From Bacillus sp. FJAT-45037 (lineage in GTDB: Bacteria > Bacillota > Bacilli > Bacillales > Bacillaceae_D): a stretch of DNA of 64,000 nt. The notes beneath the pieces were generated by a model. That model was given only the letters and a program-made list of their open reading frames with translations. It did no database searches and was not told the DNA's origin. The stretch's first letter is position 1, and each line of letters opens with the position of its first letter. The position numbers and the translations under genes were made by a program. This document shows positions 8,278 to 17,151 of the stretch, in pieces. The DNA lies in NCBI RefSeq assembly GCF_002797325.1, contig NZ_KZ454938.1:1562267-1626266 (forward strand), given 5' to 3'.

Positions 8278-9246
8278 TCATTCATCATCCTCTAATACAA
8301 ATCTATCAAGCAATGTACGTGCTTCGTCAGTTGACTTTGTGTTCATTAATTGATTTCTTAATTCACTCGCGCCTCGAAATCCTTTGACATAGATCTTGAA
8401 AAAGCGATGAAGAGCTTTGAACGGGCGTAGCTCTAATTCCGAATATTTGTCATGGAGATCAAGATGCAGTCTCAAAAGATCGAGCATTTCTTTAATGCTG
8501 TGATCTTTCGGCTGCTTTTCAAAGGCAAATGGATTATGGAAAATACCACGCCCAATCATAACGCCATCAACACCATATTGCTCTGCTAGCTTCAAGCCTG
8601 TTTGATAGTCAGGGATATCTCCATTAATCGTTAACAGTGTATTTGGTGCCACCTGATCACGCAGTTTTTTAATCTCAGGAATCAGTTCCCAATGCGCATC
8701 GACTTTGCTCATTTCATCTCTTGTCCGCAGATGAATGGAAAGATTAACAATATCTTGTTTGAATATGTGTGTTAGCCAGTCGCGCCATTCATCTACATCC
8801 GTTAAACCAAGCCTAGTCTTTACACTTACGGGCAACCCTCCAGCTTTTGCTGCTTGTATCAACTCTGCTGCAACTTCCGGACGACGGATCAAGCCACTTC
8901 CTTTCCCATGCTGTACCACGTTAGGTACTGGACAGCCCATATTGATATCCAATCCCTTAAACCCAAGTTCCGCCATACCAATACTCATTTGTCGAAAATG
9001 TTCAGGCTTGTCCCCCCATATATGGGCTACGATTGGCTGTTCATCTTCTGTGAAAGTCAAACGCCCGCGCACACTTTGTTTTCCTTCAGGATGACAATAG
9101 CTTTCACTGTTTGTAAACTCTGTAAAAAACACATCTGGTCTTGCTGCTTCACTTACAACATGGCGAAAAACAACATCCGTCACTTCTTCCATTGGTGCGA
9201 GTATAAAAAATGGTCTTGGTAACTCAAGCCAAAAATTATTTGTCAT
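8278..9246 (-). CDS. dus: tRNA-dihydrouridine synthase (DusC-like)
   Basis: The 322-residue protein is a full-length Dus family flavoenzyme reducing uridine to dihydrouridine in tRNA D-loops. Motifs are in order: [15 protein letters not shown] at the FMN-binding TIM-barrel start, [13 protein letters not shown] with the catalytic Cys, [30 protein letters not shown] and [14 protein letters not shown]. The helical C-terminal tRNA-binding domain follows ([29 protein letters not shown]). The sequence style is closer to the DusC type than to the B. subtilis DusB paralogues, so this is probably an additional synthase. It stands alone. Confidence 0.9.
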   Translation of the reverse strand: MTNNFWLELPRPFFILAPMEEVTDVVFRHVVSEAARPDVFFTEFTNSESYCHPEGKQSVRGRLTFTEDEQPIVAHIWGDKPEHFRQMSIGMAELGFKGLDINMGCPVPNVVQHGKGSGLIRRPEVAAELIQAAKAGGLPVSVKTRLGLTDVDEWRDWLTHIFKQDIVNLSIHLRTRDEMSKVDAHWELIPEIKKLRDQVAPNTLLTINGDIPDYQTGLKLAEQYGVDGVMIGRGIFHNPFAFEKQPKDHSIKEMLDLLRLHLDLHDKYSELELRPFKALHRFFKIYVKGFRGASELRNQLMNTKSTDEARTLLDRFVLEDDE

Positions 9247-9595
9247 ATATATTCAAATCCTCTCATTAAGGGCGATCACGTCAACCGAATACCCCGAAAT
9301 CAAAAAGGGGAATGTCCCTATTTCTTTAACACTTATACCATGCTTAAGCACTTTTTATCAAACAGCGGAAATGTTTATTTTAACTTAAGAATGTCTTTAA
9401 AGCTAGATATGTATTTTGCAAGAAAAAAATGGAGAGTAGCGCATTGATTTGCTTTAGTGCTAGTCCCTCGTTTTGTTAAAATATTACTTGGTTGAGGAAA
9501 TGACACTAATACCTAAAATGCATCACTCTTAGTCATTTTGCGTGTCTGAAACTTGAAATTAAAATAGCTACTACCAAAAGTGATCTAAAACACAT
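9247..9595. other. Intergenic stretch between dus and the PBP1 gene
   Basis: This carries the upstream region of the leftward dus gene and leads into the PBP1 terminator. I see no coding frame, repeat or RNA motif in it. Confidence 0.4.
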
Positions 9596-9638
9596 AAAAA
9601 GCCCGTGATCACATAAATGTGACTCACGAGCTCTTTTT
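9596..9638 (-). terminator. Terminator after the penicillin-binding protein gene
   Basis: AAAAAGCCCGTGATCAC pairs imperfectly with GTGACTCACGAGCTCTTTTT across a short loop. It has U-runs on both strands and lies ten bases past the stop codon at 9648. Confidence 0.8.
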
Positions 9639-9647
9639 GCTTCTATA

Positions 9648-12140
9648 TTATGATTCAGATCCCTCGTCTGTTTCATCCTCTTCCTTTGTCGACTCTTCTT
9701 TAGAACTAGATGCATTTGTAGAATCATTTTCTTCGTTTGACTCTTCTTTAGAGCTAGATGAATTGGTTGATTCTTCTTGCTCTTTTCGCTCTTGTTCTTT
9801 TCGTTCTTGTTCTTTTTGTTCTTGTTCTTTTCGTTCTTGTTCTTTTTGTTCTTGTTCTTGTTGCTCTAGTTCTTTTCGTTCTTGTTCTTCTTCTTCATCC
9901 GTTGTTGATTCGGTTTGGACAGAGTTTTCTTGTTCGCTCGTTCTTGTTTCGGTTTCTTCTGGAGTTTCTTGTTGCTCTTGTTGCTCTTGTTGCTCTTGGC
10001 GTTCTTTACGCTTTTCTCTTTCTTTTTTCTCTTGCTCTTCTTTCTTTTCTTCCTTTAATGCTTCTTGTTTTTCTTCCCATTCGTCTTCAACGAGAGTGTA
10101 CGCATCTTTCACTGTTGTCCCTGTTACGAATAATTCCGTCACACGATCACTACGAGAAGTACTATTTGTTGCTCGTTCGCCCGTTGACATATCGATCGTA
10201 ATTTCATTAACTGAATCAGGTTTCACAAAATTCGTTGCTTCTGAGTGATCCATCTTGCTCATTACTTCTCGGAAAATATGTTGAGCAATTTGTCTGTCTT
10301 CTCGCGAACGAATATAGTTATTTTCATCGACTCTTGGATACCCTGTCCATACGGCTGCTGTATAATTCGGTGAATATCCTGCAAACCAAACATCAGGAAC
10401 CCCTTCATCAATATTGTACTTATCTTTTGTTTCTTCATTAAAGTTAGTCGTACCTGTTTTACCAGCGATTGTAACACCATCAATGCCTGCGTGTCTTCCT
10501 GTTCCTTCATCTACTACTGTTTGTAGCATATCTGTTACCATATAAGCGGTATAATCGCTCATTGCCTCGACATTCTCAGGCTGCATGTTAATTTCTTTCC
10601 CATCCGGAAAAACGACTTTACGCACGGCATGAGGTTCATTATAAGTTCCCTCATTTCCAAAAGCTGCATATGCTCCAGCTAGTTCAAGTGGTGAGATTCC
10701 TTTCTTAAATGATCCTAGAGCATACGATTCGTACACAGAACCTTCTATATCCAAGCCAATATTCGATGCAAATTGCTTCGCTCGATCGGCACCAACTTCT
10801 TGAAAGGCTTTGACGGCTGGAATGTTCCAGGATTGTTTTAACGCTTCACGAATAGATAACACTCCGTGATATTGACCATTGTAGTTTCGAATCACTTGAT
10901 CACTGTCTGTATATGTGATCTCTTCATCTTCAATTTGTTGATACGTCGACCATTTGAAATGCTCAATGGCAGGTCCGTAACTTAAAATCGGTTTAATCGT
11001 TGATCCTGGTGAACGCTCAATCATCGTTGCATAGTTTGATCGGTTTGTCCCTGATTCTTGATTACGTCCTCCACCGATCGCTCGTATTTCTCCCGTTCGG
11101 TTATCAAGTAAAGTAACACCTGCTTGAAAACGTTCATCCGGGTAGGTTATAAATTCATCCGAATTAAGGACAGCTTCTACATGCTCTTGTGCTTCATGAT
11201 CATACGTCGTATAGATTTTCAAACCGCCGTTGTAGATCATGGAGGAATCAACACCCTCAATATCTTCAAGTTCTAGAAACACTTGATCCATAAAAGCATC
11301 TGAAATCGCTTCATCTACTTGTGTTTCTTTTAACATTTCTTCTACTTGAATGCTTTTTGCTTCTTGATATTCTTCGTTTGAGATCAATTGATGCTCGTAC
11401 ATAACATATAAAACCGTATTACGACGCTCTTGGGCAAGCTCTGGATTTTGATAAGGATTATATCCAGATGGGCGTTGTGGCAATCCAGCAAGTAAAGCCG
11501 CCTCCGGAACCGTCAATTCTTCAACATTTTTATCGAAATATACTTCAGCAGCTGTAACAATGCCATAGGCACCATTGCCAAAATAGATTTTATTTAAATA
11601 AAGTTGAAGGATCTCATCTTTGGTATACTCTTTCTCAAGTTCTAGTGCTAGGTAAGCTTCTTGAACTTTTCTTGTCATAGACTTTTCAGAAGTTAGTAAG
11701 GTGTTTTTAACCACTTGTTGAGTGATCGTACTTCCACCTTCTGCGCCAAATCCATTTGAAATATTAGATAATACCGCCCCGCCTATCCTTCTAATATCAA
11801 TACCAGAATGTTCATGGAAACGAATATCTTCAATAGCAATGAACGCATCTTTCACATGATCAGGAATTTCCTCAATAGAAGCGGATTGACGATGTTCTCC
11901 ATTATTTAATGTAGTCATCTCTTCATCACGATGATCATAAAGAGTCGATGAGTTCGACAGAGCGAATGACTCATCATCAATATCTGGTGCGCTCTGCACA
12001 ACACTATTTATTTGAATTCCACCTACTGTCGCTCCGATGACGATTATAATCATCAATACAGCGGCTATTTTAAAAATAAGGCTTTTCTTTTTACGAGGCC
12101 CATTTCTTTTTTCTTGTCTTGTTGTTGGTTCTACTGACAT
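9648..12140 (-). CDS. pbpA1: Class A penicillin-binding protein (PBP1A/PonA type) with a repetitive tail
   Basis: The 830-residue bifunctional enzyme has one N-terminal membrane helix (residues about 24-46) after a basic cytoplasmic head. A GT51 glycosyltransferase domain follows (FIAIEDIRFHEHSGID with the catalytic Glu, GGSTITQQVVKN, LYLNKIYFGNGAYG). The transpeptidase domain has SPGSTIKP (active Ser), SWN and KTGTT. It builds and crosslinks peptidoglycan outside the membrane. The last 150 residues are low complexity: QEQ/KEQER blocks, then Ser/Glu/Asn-rich sequence, probably a disordered wall-spanning tail. GGGGG lies nine bases before the ATG. The symbol is provisional; it could equally be called ponA. 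Confidence 0.9.
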   Translation of the reverse strand: MSVEPTTRQEKRNGPRKKKSLIFKIAAVLMIIIVIGATVGGIQINSVVQSAPDIDDESFALSNSSTLYDHRDEEMTTLNNGEHRQSASIEEIPDHVKDAFIAIEDIRFHEHSGIDIRRIGGAVLSNISNGFGAEGGSTITQQVVKNTLLTSEKSMTRKVQEAYLALELEKEYTKDEILQLYLNKIYFGNGAYGIVTAAEVYFDKNVEELTVPEAALLAGLPQRPSGYNPYQNPELAQERRNTVLYVMYEHQLISNEEYQEAKSIQVEEMLKETQVDEAISDAFMDQVFLELEDIEGVDSSMIYNGGLKIYTTYDHEAQEHVEAVLNSDEFITYPDERFQAGVTLLDNRTGEIRAIGGGRNQESGTNRSNYATMIERSPGSTIKPILSYGPAIEHFKWSTYQQIEDEEITYTDSDQVIRNYNGQYHGVLSIREALKQSWNIPAVKAFQEVGADRAKQFASNIGLDIEGSVYESYALGSFKKGISPLELAGAYAAFGNEGTYNEPHAVRKVVFPDGKEINMQPENVEAMSDYTAYMVTDMLQTVVDEGTGRHAGIDGVTIAGKTGTTNFNEETKDKYNIDEGVPDVWFAGYSPNYTAAVWTGYPRVDENNYIRSREDRQIAQHIFREVMSKMDHSEATNFVKPDSVNEITIDMSTGERATNSTSRSDRVTELFVTGTTVKDAYTLVEDEWEEKQEALKEEKKEEQEKKEREKRKERQEQQEQQEQQETPEETETRTSEQENSVQTESTTDEEEEQERKELEQQEQEQKEQERKEQEQKEQERKEQERKEQEESTNSSSSKEESNEENDSTNASSSKEESTKEEDETDEGSES
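9775..9995. repeat. In-gene tandem repeats encoding Gln/Glu/Lys tail
   Basis: The stretch consists of imperfect 12- to 30-base units built from CTTGTTCTTTTCGTT and CTTGTTCTTTTTGTT, plus TTGCTCTTG triplets further right. On the minus strand these encode repeated EQKEQER and QEQQEQ blocks of the PBP tail. Copy number is likely to vary between strains by slippage in multiples of three bases. Confidence 0.8.
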
Positions 12141-12608
12141 ATGATTAGTCCCCCATCTTACAATTAGAATATAGTTTCATATTCCCTAAACCTTTGATGT
12201 TAAAACTAGAAACAGAGAAAAGATTACTCTTTTCCTTAGTCAAGTATACTATGACGTTATTTTAGAATACTTTCAATTTATTGCGGATTTGATCGATGAA
12301 ACAAGAATATCGTCATCTCTTGTCAGCGAACGATCTCACCCTATTAATATAGAAGGCAAGTGAAATCCTTACTAGATCGATTGATTCCTCTTCCTTGCTC
12401 CTTTTTATCCATCATCTTAGACGTGTAGTTTTCTACATTTACACATAATTGCACCCAGTATTTAGTCGATTTTTCACTATTTATCTCATTAGAGTTTCAT
12501 ATATTACGAATATATTTCAGTTTGATTAAGTAAAGCTAGATTGCTTGCCTTCTGAGTGGGTTGGCTGTTACGCTTACTAGCATTGAACGACACAAGGAGG
12601 TTTTCACT
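12141..12608. other. Divergent intergenic region between PBP1 and the 3D-domain gene
   Basis: This 468-base region must hold the promoters of both divergent cell-envelope genes. A perfect inverted repeat, ATATATT-ACG-AATATAT, lies at 12499-12515, about 95 bases upstream of the 3D-domain start; it could be an operator. I see no riboswitch signature that I trust. Confidence 0.4.
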
Positions 12609-13622
12609 TTGAAAAAATATCAACATTCAAAGATTTTTCGAAACGTAGGGTTGCCAATTGCAGCAGCAGGTGTCCTATTTTTTGCAGCACCTTCTCTATC
12701 ACAAGCAAGTGATGTTAGCAACGATCTTTTATTCAAAGGTCAAGAAGGCAAACATGTTAAAAACGTACAAGAACTCTTAGTTGAAAGAGATCTATTAGAT
12801 GAAATTCACGTATCAGGAACATTTACTAAAGAAACATTCAACGCGATTGTTACATACCAAGAAAAACATGGTCTCGTGACAGACGGCGTTGTTGGCCCAC
12901 AAACTTTAGGGGCAATGACAGTTCTTGAGAAAGGCGATAAAGGTGCACTTGTAGAAGACTTGCAAGTTGAGTTAGTAGAGTTAGGATTCTATCAAGGAAA
13001 TAAAGATGGTTTGTTTGGACCACTTACACAAGCGGCTGTAAAAGGATTCCAATCAGCACAAGGGATTCAAGTAGATGGAATTGCCGGTCCTGAGACGTAT
13101 GCTAACCTTTACTATGGTGCCAATCGTGCAGCAGCTCCTGCTGAAGAAGTAGCTGTTGCAGCTGAACCTGCACAAGAACAAGCAGCTACTGCTGAGGAAA
13201 CTCCAGCAGTACAAGAACCTGCGACAGAAGAGCCAGCAGAAGCTCCAGCTAAAGAAGTAGAAGCAGAACCTACTCCTGCTCCAGTTGTAGAAGAAACACA
13301 GGAAGAACCTGCTGCCCCAGCTACTGAAAATCAAGCAACATTCAATATGGAAGCAACAGCGTATACAGCTTATTGTCAAGGGTGTTCAGGAATTACAGCG
13401 ACAGGCCAAGATCTTCGCGCAAATCCTAACAAAAAAGTCATTGCTGTAGACCCTAATGTTATTCCACTTGGTTCACGTGTTCATGTAGAAGGATACGGTG
13501 AAGCGATTGCTGGAGATACAGGTGGCGCAATTAAAGGTCATCGTGTGGATCTTCATATGGCAACAAAAAACGAAGCGATTCAATTCGGTCGTCAAACAGT
13601 AAAAGTAACCGTTCTTGATTAA
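12609..13622 (+). CDS. Secreted cell-wall protein: two peptidoglycan-binding domains and a 3D domain (YocH-like)
   Basis: The start is the TTG at 12609, eight bases after a perfect AAGGAGG; an upstream in-frame start would skip that site. The 337-residue product has a signal peptide (cut near SLSQAS), two PG_binding_1 domains (QEGKHVKNVQELL with GVVGPQTLGAM, and KGALVEDLQVELVELGF with GIAGPETYANL) and an Ala/Pro/Glu-rich linker. The C-terminal 3D domain has EATAYTAYCQGCSG, IPLGSRVHVEGYGEAIAGDT and HRVDLHM carrying the conserved Asp residues. 3D proteins are lytic-transglycosylase-like or stationary-phase wall-turnover enzymes. In B. subtilis, YocH-type genes answer to WalRK; I could not confirm such a box here. 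Confidence 0.9.
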   Translation: MKKYQHSKIFRNVGLPIAAAGVLFFAAPSLSQASDVSNDLLFKGQEGKHVKNVQELLVERDLLDEIHVSGTFTKETFNAIVTYQEKHGLVTDGVVGPQTLGAMTVLEKGDKGALVEDLQVELVELGFYQGNKDGLFGPLTQAAVKGFQSAQGIQVDGIAGPETYANLYYGANRAAAPAEEVAVAAEPAQEQAATAEETPAVQEPATEEPAEAPAKEVEAEPTPAPVVEETQEEPAAPATENQATFNMEATAYTAYCQGCSGITATGQDLRANPNKKVIAVDPNVIPLGSRVHVEGYGEAIAGDTGGAIKGHRVDLHMATKNEAIQFGRQTVKVTVLD

Positions 13623-13630
13623 TTGCAGTA

Positions 13631-13662
13631 AAAAAACAACATCCAAAAGGATGTTGTTTTTT
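13631..13662 (+). terminator. Terminator of the 3D-domain gene, bidirectional
   Basis: AAAAACAACATCC-AAAA-GGATGTTGTTTTT is a perfect hairpin. It has a T-run on the plus strand and an A-run before it that serves the convergent gene on the minus strand. Confidence 0.9.
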
Positions 13663-13855
13663 ATTTTGTCCAGCCAGGTTCGTACGTATAGATCGCTTCC
13701 CCACCATGCTGAGCATTGCCACGGAAGTTTTTCATATCTTCTTGGGCAAATAGTACTTCTCTAAAGTCAAGAAAGTTCTCTTTAGACAAGCGGTATGATT
13801 CTATTTCGTTGTTTCGAAGTTGATCTAAAATTCGTATGGCCTCTTCTTTAGTCAT
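13661..13855 (-). CDS. Small conserved protein of unknown function
   Basis: The 64-residue acidic protein begins MTKEEAIRILDQLRNNEIE and ends GGEAIYTYEPGWTK. I do not recognise a named family, though proteins of this shape (helix, then KENFLDFREVLFAQEDMKNF, then a Gly-rich strand) are common in Bacillaceae. The ATG at 13855 has AAAGGAAAG at good distance; a 16-codon upstream extension lacks a ribosome site. It is flanked by a bidirectional terminator and a divergently transcribed acetyltransferase gene. Confidence 0.6.
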   Translation of the reverse strand: MTKEEAIRILDQLRNNEIESYRLSKENFLDFREVLFAQEDMKNFRGNAQHGGEAIYTYEPGWTK

Positions 13856-13938
13856 AACACTCTTTCCTTTCTTACCAACTTGTCGTATCATAACAACAAT
13901 CAAGTAATTCTAATAACGACTGGGGGATCTCTTTACCT

Positions 13939-14334
13939 ATGATAACATACAAAGTAAATCAGTTGATTACACCTGAACAACTTGCTTTTGTGTTTAAGCA
14001 TTCGACTATTGTGAGGCCTCACAATGATTTGAAACGGATGAAAAAAATGCTTGACGCTTCCCCTCTTCTTATTACCGCTTGGGAAGAAAAGCAACTTGTT
14101 GGAGTCGCTCGTTCGTTAACCGATTTCTCTTACTGTTGCTATTTATCTGACCTTGCCGTCATTTCAACTCATCAACATAAGGGCATTGGCAGAGAACTTA
14201 TTAATCAGACGAAAGAAGCCATTGGTCACTCTTGTTCCCTTGTCTTATTATCATCACATTCAGCACTCGACTTTTACTCTACAATTGGAATGAAAAAAGC
14301 CGATCATGCCTTTTTTTTACCTAGACAAACATAA
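13939..14334 (+). CDS. GNAT family N-acetyltransferase
   Basis: The 131-residue protein has the GNAT order: TAWEEKQLVGVARSLTDF (beta strands 2-3), YLSDLAVISTHQHKGIGRELI with the acetyl-CoA pyrophosphate loop QHKGIG, then LVLLSSHSALDFYSTIGM at the C-terminal strand-helix. It transfers an acetyl group to an amine that cannot be predicted. The ATG has only a distant GGGGG site, so expression may be low. It converges on ald and shares its terminator. Confidence 0.88.
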   Translation: MITYKVNQLITPEQLAFVFKHSTIVRPHNDLKRMKKMLDASPLLITAWEEKQLVGVARSLTDFSYCCYLSDLAVISTHQHKGIGRELINQTKEAIGHSCSLVLLSSHSALDFYSTIGMKKADHAFFLPRQT

Positions 14335-14369
14335 AAGATCAGTGCATACAATTCATGCACTGATCTTTT
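14333..14369. terminator. Bidirectional terminator between the acetyltransferase gene and ald
   Basis: AAAAGATCAGTGCAT-ACAATT-ATGCACTGATCTTTT is a perfect hairpin with A- and T-runs, positioned at the ends of both convergent genes. Confidence 0.9.
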
Positions 14370-14373
14370 CTTC

Positions 14374-15495
14374 TTACAACAAATTTAGGATATTCTTAGG
14401 TTGCCTGTACTCATAATTCAGATCACGAGCGACTGCTTCATACGTTACTTCCCCTGCAGCCGTATTTAACCCTAATTCTAATGCCGGGTTTTGTTCAATA
14501 GCTAGATGAACACCTTTGTTAGCGATTTGAAGTGCATAAGGAATCGTGACATTCGTTAAGGCAATCGTTGATGTACGCGGAACGGCTCCAGGCATATTCG
14601 CCACCGCATAATGGACAACATCATGCTTGATATACGTTGGCTGATCATGTGTTGTGATACGATCAACGGTCTCAATAATTCCACCTTGATCAATTGCTAC
14701 ATCAACAACGACTGAACCTGGCCTCATCGATTGTATCATTTCTTCAGTGACTAACTTCGGTGCTTTTGCCCCTGGAATCAAGACAGCCCCAATCACTAAA
14801 TCTGACTCAGCTACCGCATCAGCTATATTCAGGGGATTTGACATCAACGTTTGAATATTCGTTCCGTACAGATCATCTAACTGACGGAGTCGATCTGGGC
14901 TCAGATCCATAATTGTCACAGCAGCACCAAGTCCCATCGCAATTGTAGCCGCGTTCGTCCCTACTACTCCACCACCAATGACTGTGACCTTTCCACGTTT
15001 CACTCCTGGTACACCTGATAATAAAATTCCCTTTCCACCTTTAGGTTTTTCAAGAAATTGAGCACCAATTTGAGCGGCCATGCGTCCTGCTACCTCACTC
15101 ATTGGCGTAAGTAGCGGCAACGTCCTTCCAACTTGGACCGTCTCATAAGCAATCGCAGTTACTTCTTTTTCGACTAATGCTTTGGCTAACTCCGGTTCTG
15201 CAGCAAGATGGAGATACGTAAACAATATTAAACCTCTTCTGAAATAGATATATTCAGAAGGAAGTGGTTCTTTTACTTTCATAATCATATCCGCTTTCTC
15301 CCAAATTGCCGCTGGGTCTGCTTCGATTTCTGCACCCGCTTGCACAAATTGTTCATCTTCAAAACCACTACCAACTCCTGCATCCTTTTCGATTAACACC
15401 TGATGACCAGCATGAACAAGAGTCATCACACTCGCTGGAGTCATAGCCACGCGATTTTCATTATTTTTGATTTCTTTAGGTACACCAATTAACAT
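14374..15495 (-). CDS. ald: Alanine dehydrogenase
   Basis: The 373-residue cytosolic enzyme interconverts L-alanine with pyruvate and ammonia using NAD. It matches Ald throughout: [31 protein letters not shown] with the substrate Lys, LFTYLHLA with the catalytic His, and the Rossmann motif [20 protein letters not shown]. The dinucleotide-domain end [13 protein letters not shown] and the C-terminal [17 protein letters not shown] are also present. AAGGAGGG is eight bases before the ATG. In Bacillus the gene supports growth on alanine and normal sporulation. It is monocistronic with a strong shared terminator. Confidence 0.97.
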   Translation of the reverse strand: MLIGVPKEIKNNENRVAMTPASVMTLVHAGHQVLIEKDAGVGSGFEDEQFVQAGAEIEADPAAIWEKADMIMKVKEPLPSEYIYFRRGLILFTYLHLAAEPELAKALVEKEVTAIAYETVQVGRTLPLLTPMSEVAGRMAAQIGAQFLEKPKGGKGILLSGVPGVKRGKVTVIGGGVVGTNAATIAMGLGAAVTIMDLSPDRLRQLDDLYGTNIQTLMSNPLNIADAVAESDLVIGAVLIPGAKAPKLVTEEMIQSMRPGSVVVDVAIDQGGIIETVDRITTHDQPTYIKHDVVHYAVANMPGAVPRTSTIALTNVTIPYALQIANKGVHLAIEQNPALELGLNTAAGEVTYEAVARDLNYEYRQPKNILNLL

Positions 15496-15800
15496 TTAGA
15501 CACCCTCCTTTTCACATGTCACCCATTTATTTCTTACTCACAGTATAATCATGTACTAAATGAGTGAACTTGTGGATTTTCATTAAATTGTTTCTGTCCC
15601 ATTTGTGTAAATTGACAAAAGCTTCTGGGCACTGCCATTGCTTACCTTACCCATTCTTACTACTCTCTACTAGTTCTATCCATTACTGTGTAAACCTTTT
15701 GACATAATGTCTTATTTCAACGGTTTTTTTTTGACAGAAATAGCAGTTTTGAAAAGAATGTGATAGGATAGACATGATATCTAGAAGAGGTGAAGAAAAG
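15496..15800. other. Divergent intergenic region between ald and the yneK-like gene
   Basis: This 305-base region holds the upstream sequences of both divergent genes. A T-rich run (CGGTTTTTTTTTGACA) near 15720 could contain the -35 region for the rightward gene. No other structure is obvious. Confidence 0.35.
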
Positions 15801-16232
15801 ATGCCTACTTGGTTTGTTTGGTTTATTGTTTTATGGACAATCTTTTTAATTACAGTCATGTTTATTGGCGGATACTTTATGTTTCGAAAATTCCTTAAAC
15901 GATTGCCAAAAGAAGATGGAAAGAGCATTTTAGATTGGCAAGATTATCACATTGAAAAAACAATCCATCTATGGGACACAGAACAACGTGCATTGTTGAA
16001 TGATCTCGTTGAACCTGTGCCTGAATTGTTTCGAGATGTAGCCAAAGGTAAGATTGCTGGAAAAATTGGTGAGCTTGTCTTAGAAGAAAAAGCGAAAGTA
16101 CTGACACAGGATTATATTATTCGAGGATATATTTTAGCAACTCCTAAACGAGATCATAAGTTTCTCAAGAAGAAGCTAAAAGAAAAAGAGATTGATATGA
16201 CTCCTTACAAAGAGCTATTAGAATCATCTTAA
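15801..16232 (+). CDS. yneK: DUF2621 membrane protein, YneK-like
   Basis: The 143-residue protein has one N-terminal membrane helix (PTWFVWFIVLWTIFLITVMF), then a cytoplasmic part with FLKRLPKEDGKSILDWQDYH and EPVPELFRDVAKGKIAGKIG. This fits the DUF2621 family (B. subtilis YneK). In B. subtilis yneK follows yneJ (ccdC) near ccdA; here the ccdC-like gene is the convergent neighbour, which supports the call. The start at 15801 has AGAGGTG ten bases upstream; an ATG nine codons earlier lies before that site. Function unknown. Confidence 0.75.
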   Translation: MPTWFVWFIVLWTIFLITVMFIGGYFMFRKFLKRLPKEDGKSILDWQDYHIEKTIHLWDTEQRALLNDLVEPVPELFRDVAKGKIAGKIGELVLEEKAKVLTQDYIIRGYILATPKRDHKFLKKKLKEKEIDMTPYKELLESS

Positions 16233-16275
16233 AAAATCCTCACTCTATCGCTTAAAATAGAGTGAGGATTTTTTA
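16231..16275. terminator. Bidirectional terminator between yneK-like and ccdC-like genes
   Basis: AAAAAATCCTCACTCTAT pairs with ATAGAGTGAGGATTTTTT around CGCTTAAA. It overlaps both convergent stop codons. Confidence 0.92.
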
Positions 16276-16782
16276 TGTCTCGGCAGGTACAATTAATTTT
16301 TTCGGTGGATTCGTTTTCAACTCTGCTTCGATTTTTCGATACGATCGATACATCGCAATTCGCCAAGGAATAATCATCCCATAAGCAAGTAAAAAGAACA
16401 TCCCGGCAAGCTCTTCCACATGAAAGGCATCACCAATGACCACTTTAAAAACAATACGGGCAATCAATAATCCTACTAAGATGAAGACGAATGCTTTTGA
16501 TCGCTTTAAGTAAATTTGATTGCGTTTAATCTCGAAGTTTGATGTTTTAATAAGTAATATGGAAAAGACCATACCAACTGCAAGTGCTTCAATCACTTGC
16601 CACCACGCAGGCCTTGTTGGTTCATATAAAAACATTAAAAATCCGGTCGACATAAAAATAGGTGGTAAAATGATCTTTTTTGCCGAGGCTGGACGTTTTC
16701 TTGCCTTCAATCGAATAATGATGGCCATCGTTGCCATCAATGCAGCCCCAATAGTTGAAAGCAGCACATATAGATCATTCAA
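16273..16782 (-). CDS. ccdC: CcdC family membrane protein (cytochrome c biogenesis, YneJ-like)
   Basis: The 169-residue integral membrane protein has about five helices (YVLLSTIGAALMATMAIII, IFMSTGFLMFLYEP, VIEALAVGMVFSILLI, AFVFILVGLLIARIVF, GMFFLLAYGMIIPW) and matches the CcdC/YneJ family. In B. subtilis it is encoded beside ccdA; its exact role in haem attachment is unclear. I place the start at the TTG (16780-16782), ten bases after AAAGGAG. An ATG 18 codons upstream would put the ribosome site inside the gene. No ccdA or yneI gene lies next to it, unlike B. subtilis. Confidence 0.78.
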   Translation of the reverse strand: MNDLYVLLSTIGAALMATMAIIIRLKARKRPASAKKIILPPIFMSTGFLMFLYEPTRPAWWQVIEALAVGMVFSILLIKTSNFEIKRNQIYLKRSKAFVFILVGLLIARIVFKVVIGDAFHVEELAGMFFLLAYGMIIPWRIAMYRSYRKIEAELKTNPPKKLIVPAET

Positions 16783-16883
16783 ACGAAGCTCACTCCTTTC
16801 GACATAAACGTACCTGTCCCTTCTAACATACCGCAAACGAGGCTGTCTTTCAATATTATTAGAAACAAAGGCATAAAAACAAT

Positions 16884-16915
16884 AAAAAATGTCCGCTCTA
16901 ATCTTTAGAGCGGAC
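16884..16915 (-). terminator. Terminator of the csoR-copA-copZ operon
   Basis: GTCCGCTCTAA-TCT-TTAGAGCGGAC is a perfect 11-bp stem followed on the minus strand by ATTTTTTATTG. It lies directly past the copZ stop. Confidence 0.92.
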
Positions 16916-16923
16916 GTACTTAG

Positions 16924-17133
16924 TTAACGAACGACATCGTATCCTGCATCTTCTATTTCTGTGTATAACTCTTCACGAGTCGTCTTTTCTTCATCAAAGG
17001 ACACTTGAACTGTACCACTTGCTAAGTCGACTTCACTTGATTTAACACCAGTTACCTTGTTTAAAGCTCCTTCTACCGCTGCCTTACAATGTCCACAACT
17101 CATACCTTCTACTTTTACTGTTTCTGTACTCAT
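16924..17133 (-). CDS. copZ: Copper chaperone CopZ
   Basis: The 69-residue single HMA domain carries the metal site GMSCGHC near its N terminus and the usual beta-alpha-beta-beta-alpha-beta pattern (VEGALNKVTGVKSSEVDL, TVQVSFDEE). It binds Cu(I) in the cytosol and hands it to CopA. It starts ten bases after copA ends and shares the operon. The ATG at 17133 is chosen because AGGAGGAG sits eight bases upstream; a GTG three codons earlier overlaps that site. Confidence 0.95.
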   Translation of the reverse strand: MSTETVKVEGMSCGHCKAAVEGALNKVTGVKSSEVDLASGTVQVSFDEEKTTREELYTEIEDAGYDVVR

Positions 17134-17151
17134 CTGCTTCACTCCTCCTAA

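Noticed and set aside
9619-10248. Long plus-strand frames rich in Ser/Cys/Phe (also 9758-10201)
   Set aside because: Mirror frames of the repetitive PBP tail; low complexity keeps them open by chance.
12141-12608. Possible c-di-AMP (ydaO) riboswitch ahead of the 3D-domain gene
   Set aside because: Such riboswitches often precede cell-wall genes, so I looked, but the conserved sequence blocks are not visible.
13053-13379. 108-codon minus-strand Cys/Phe-rich frame
   Set aside because: Shadow of the Ala/Pro/Glu linker of the 3D-domain protein.
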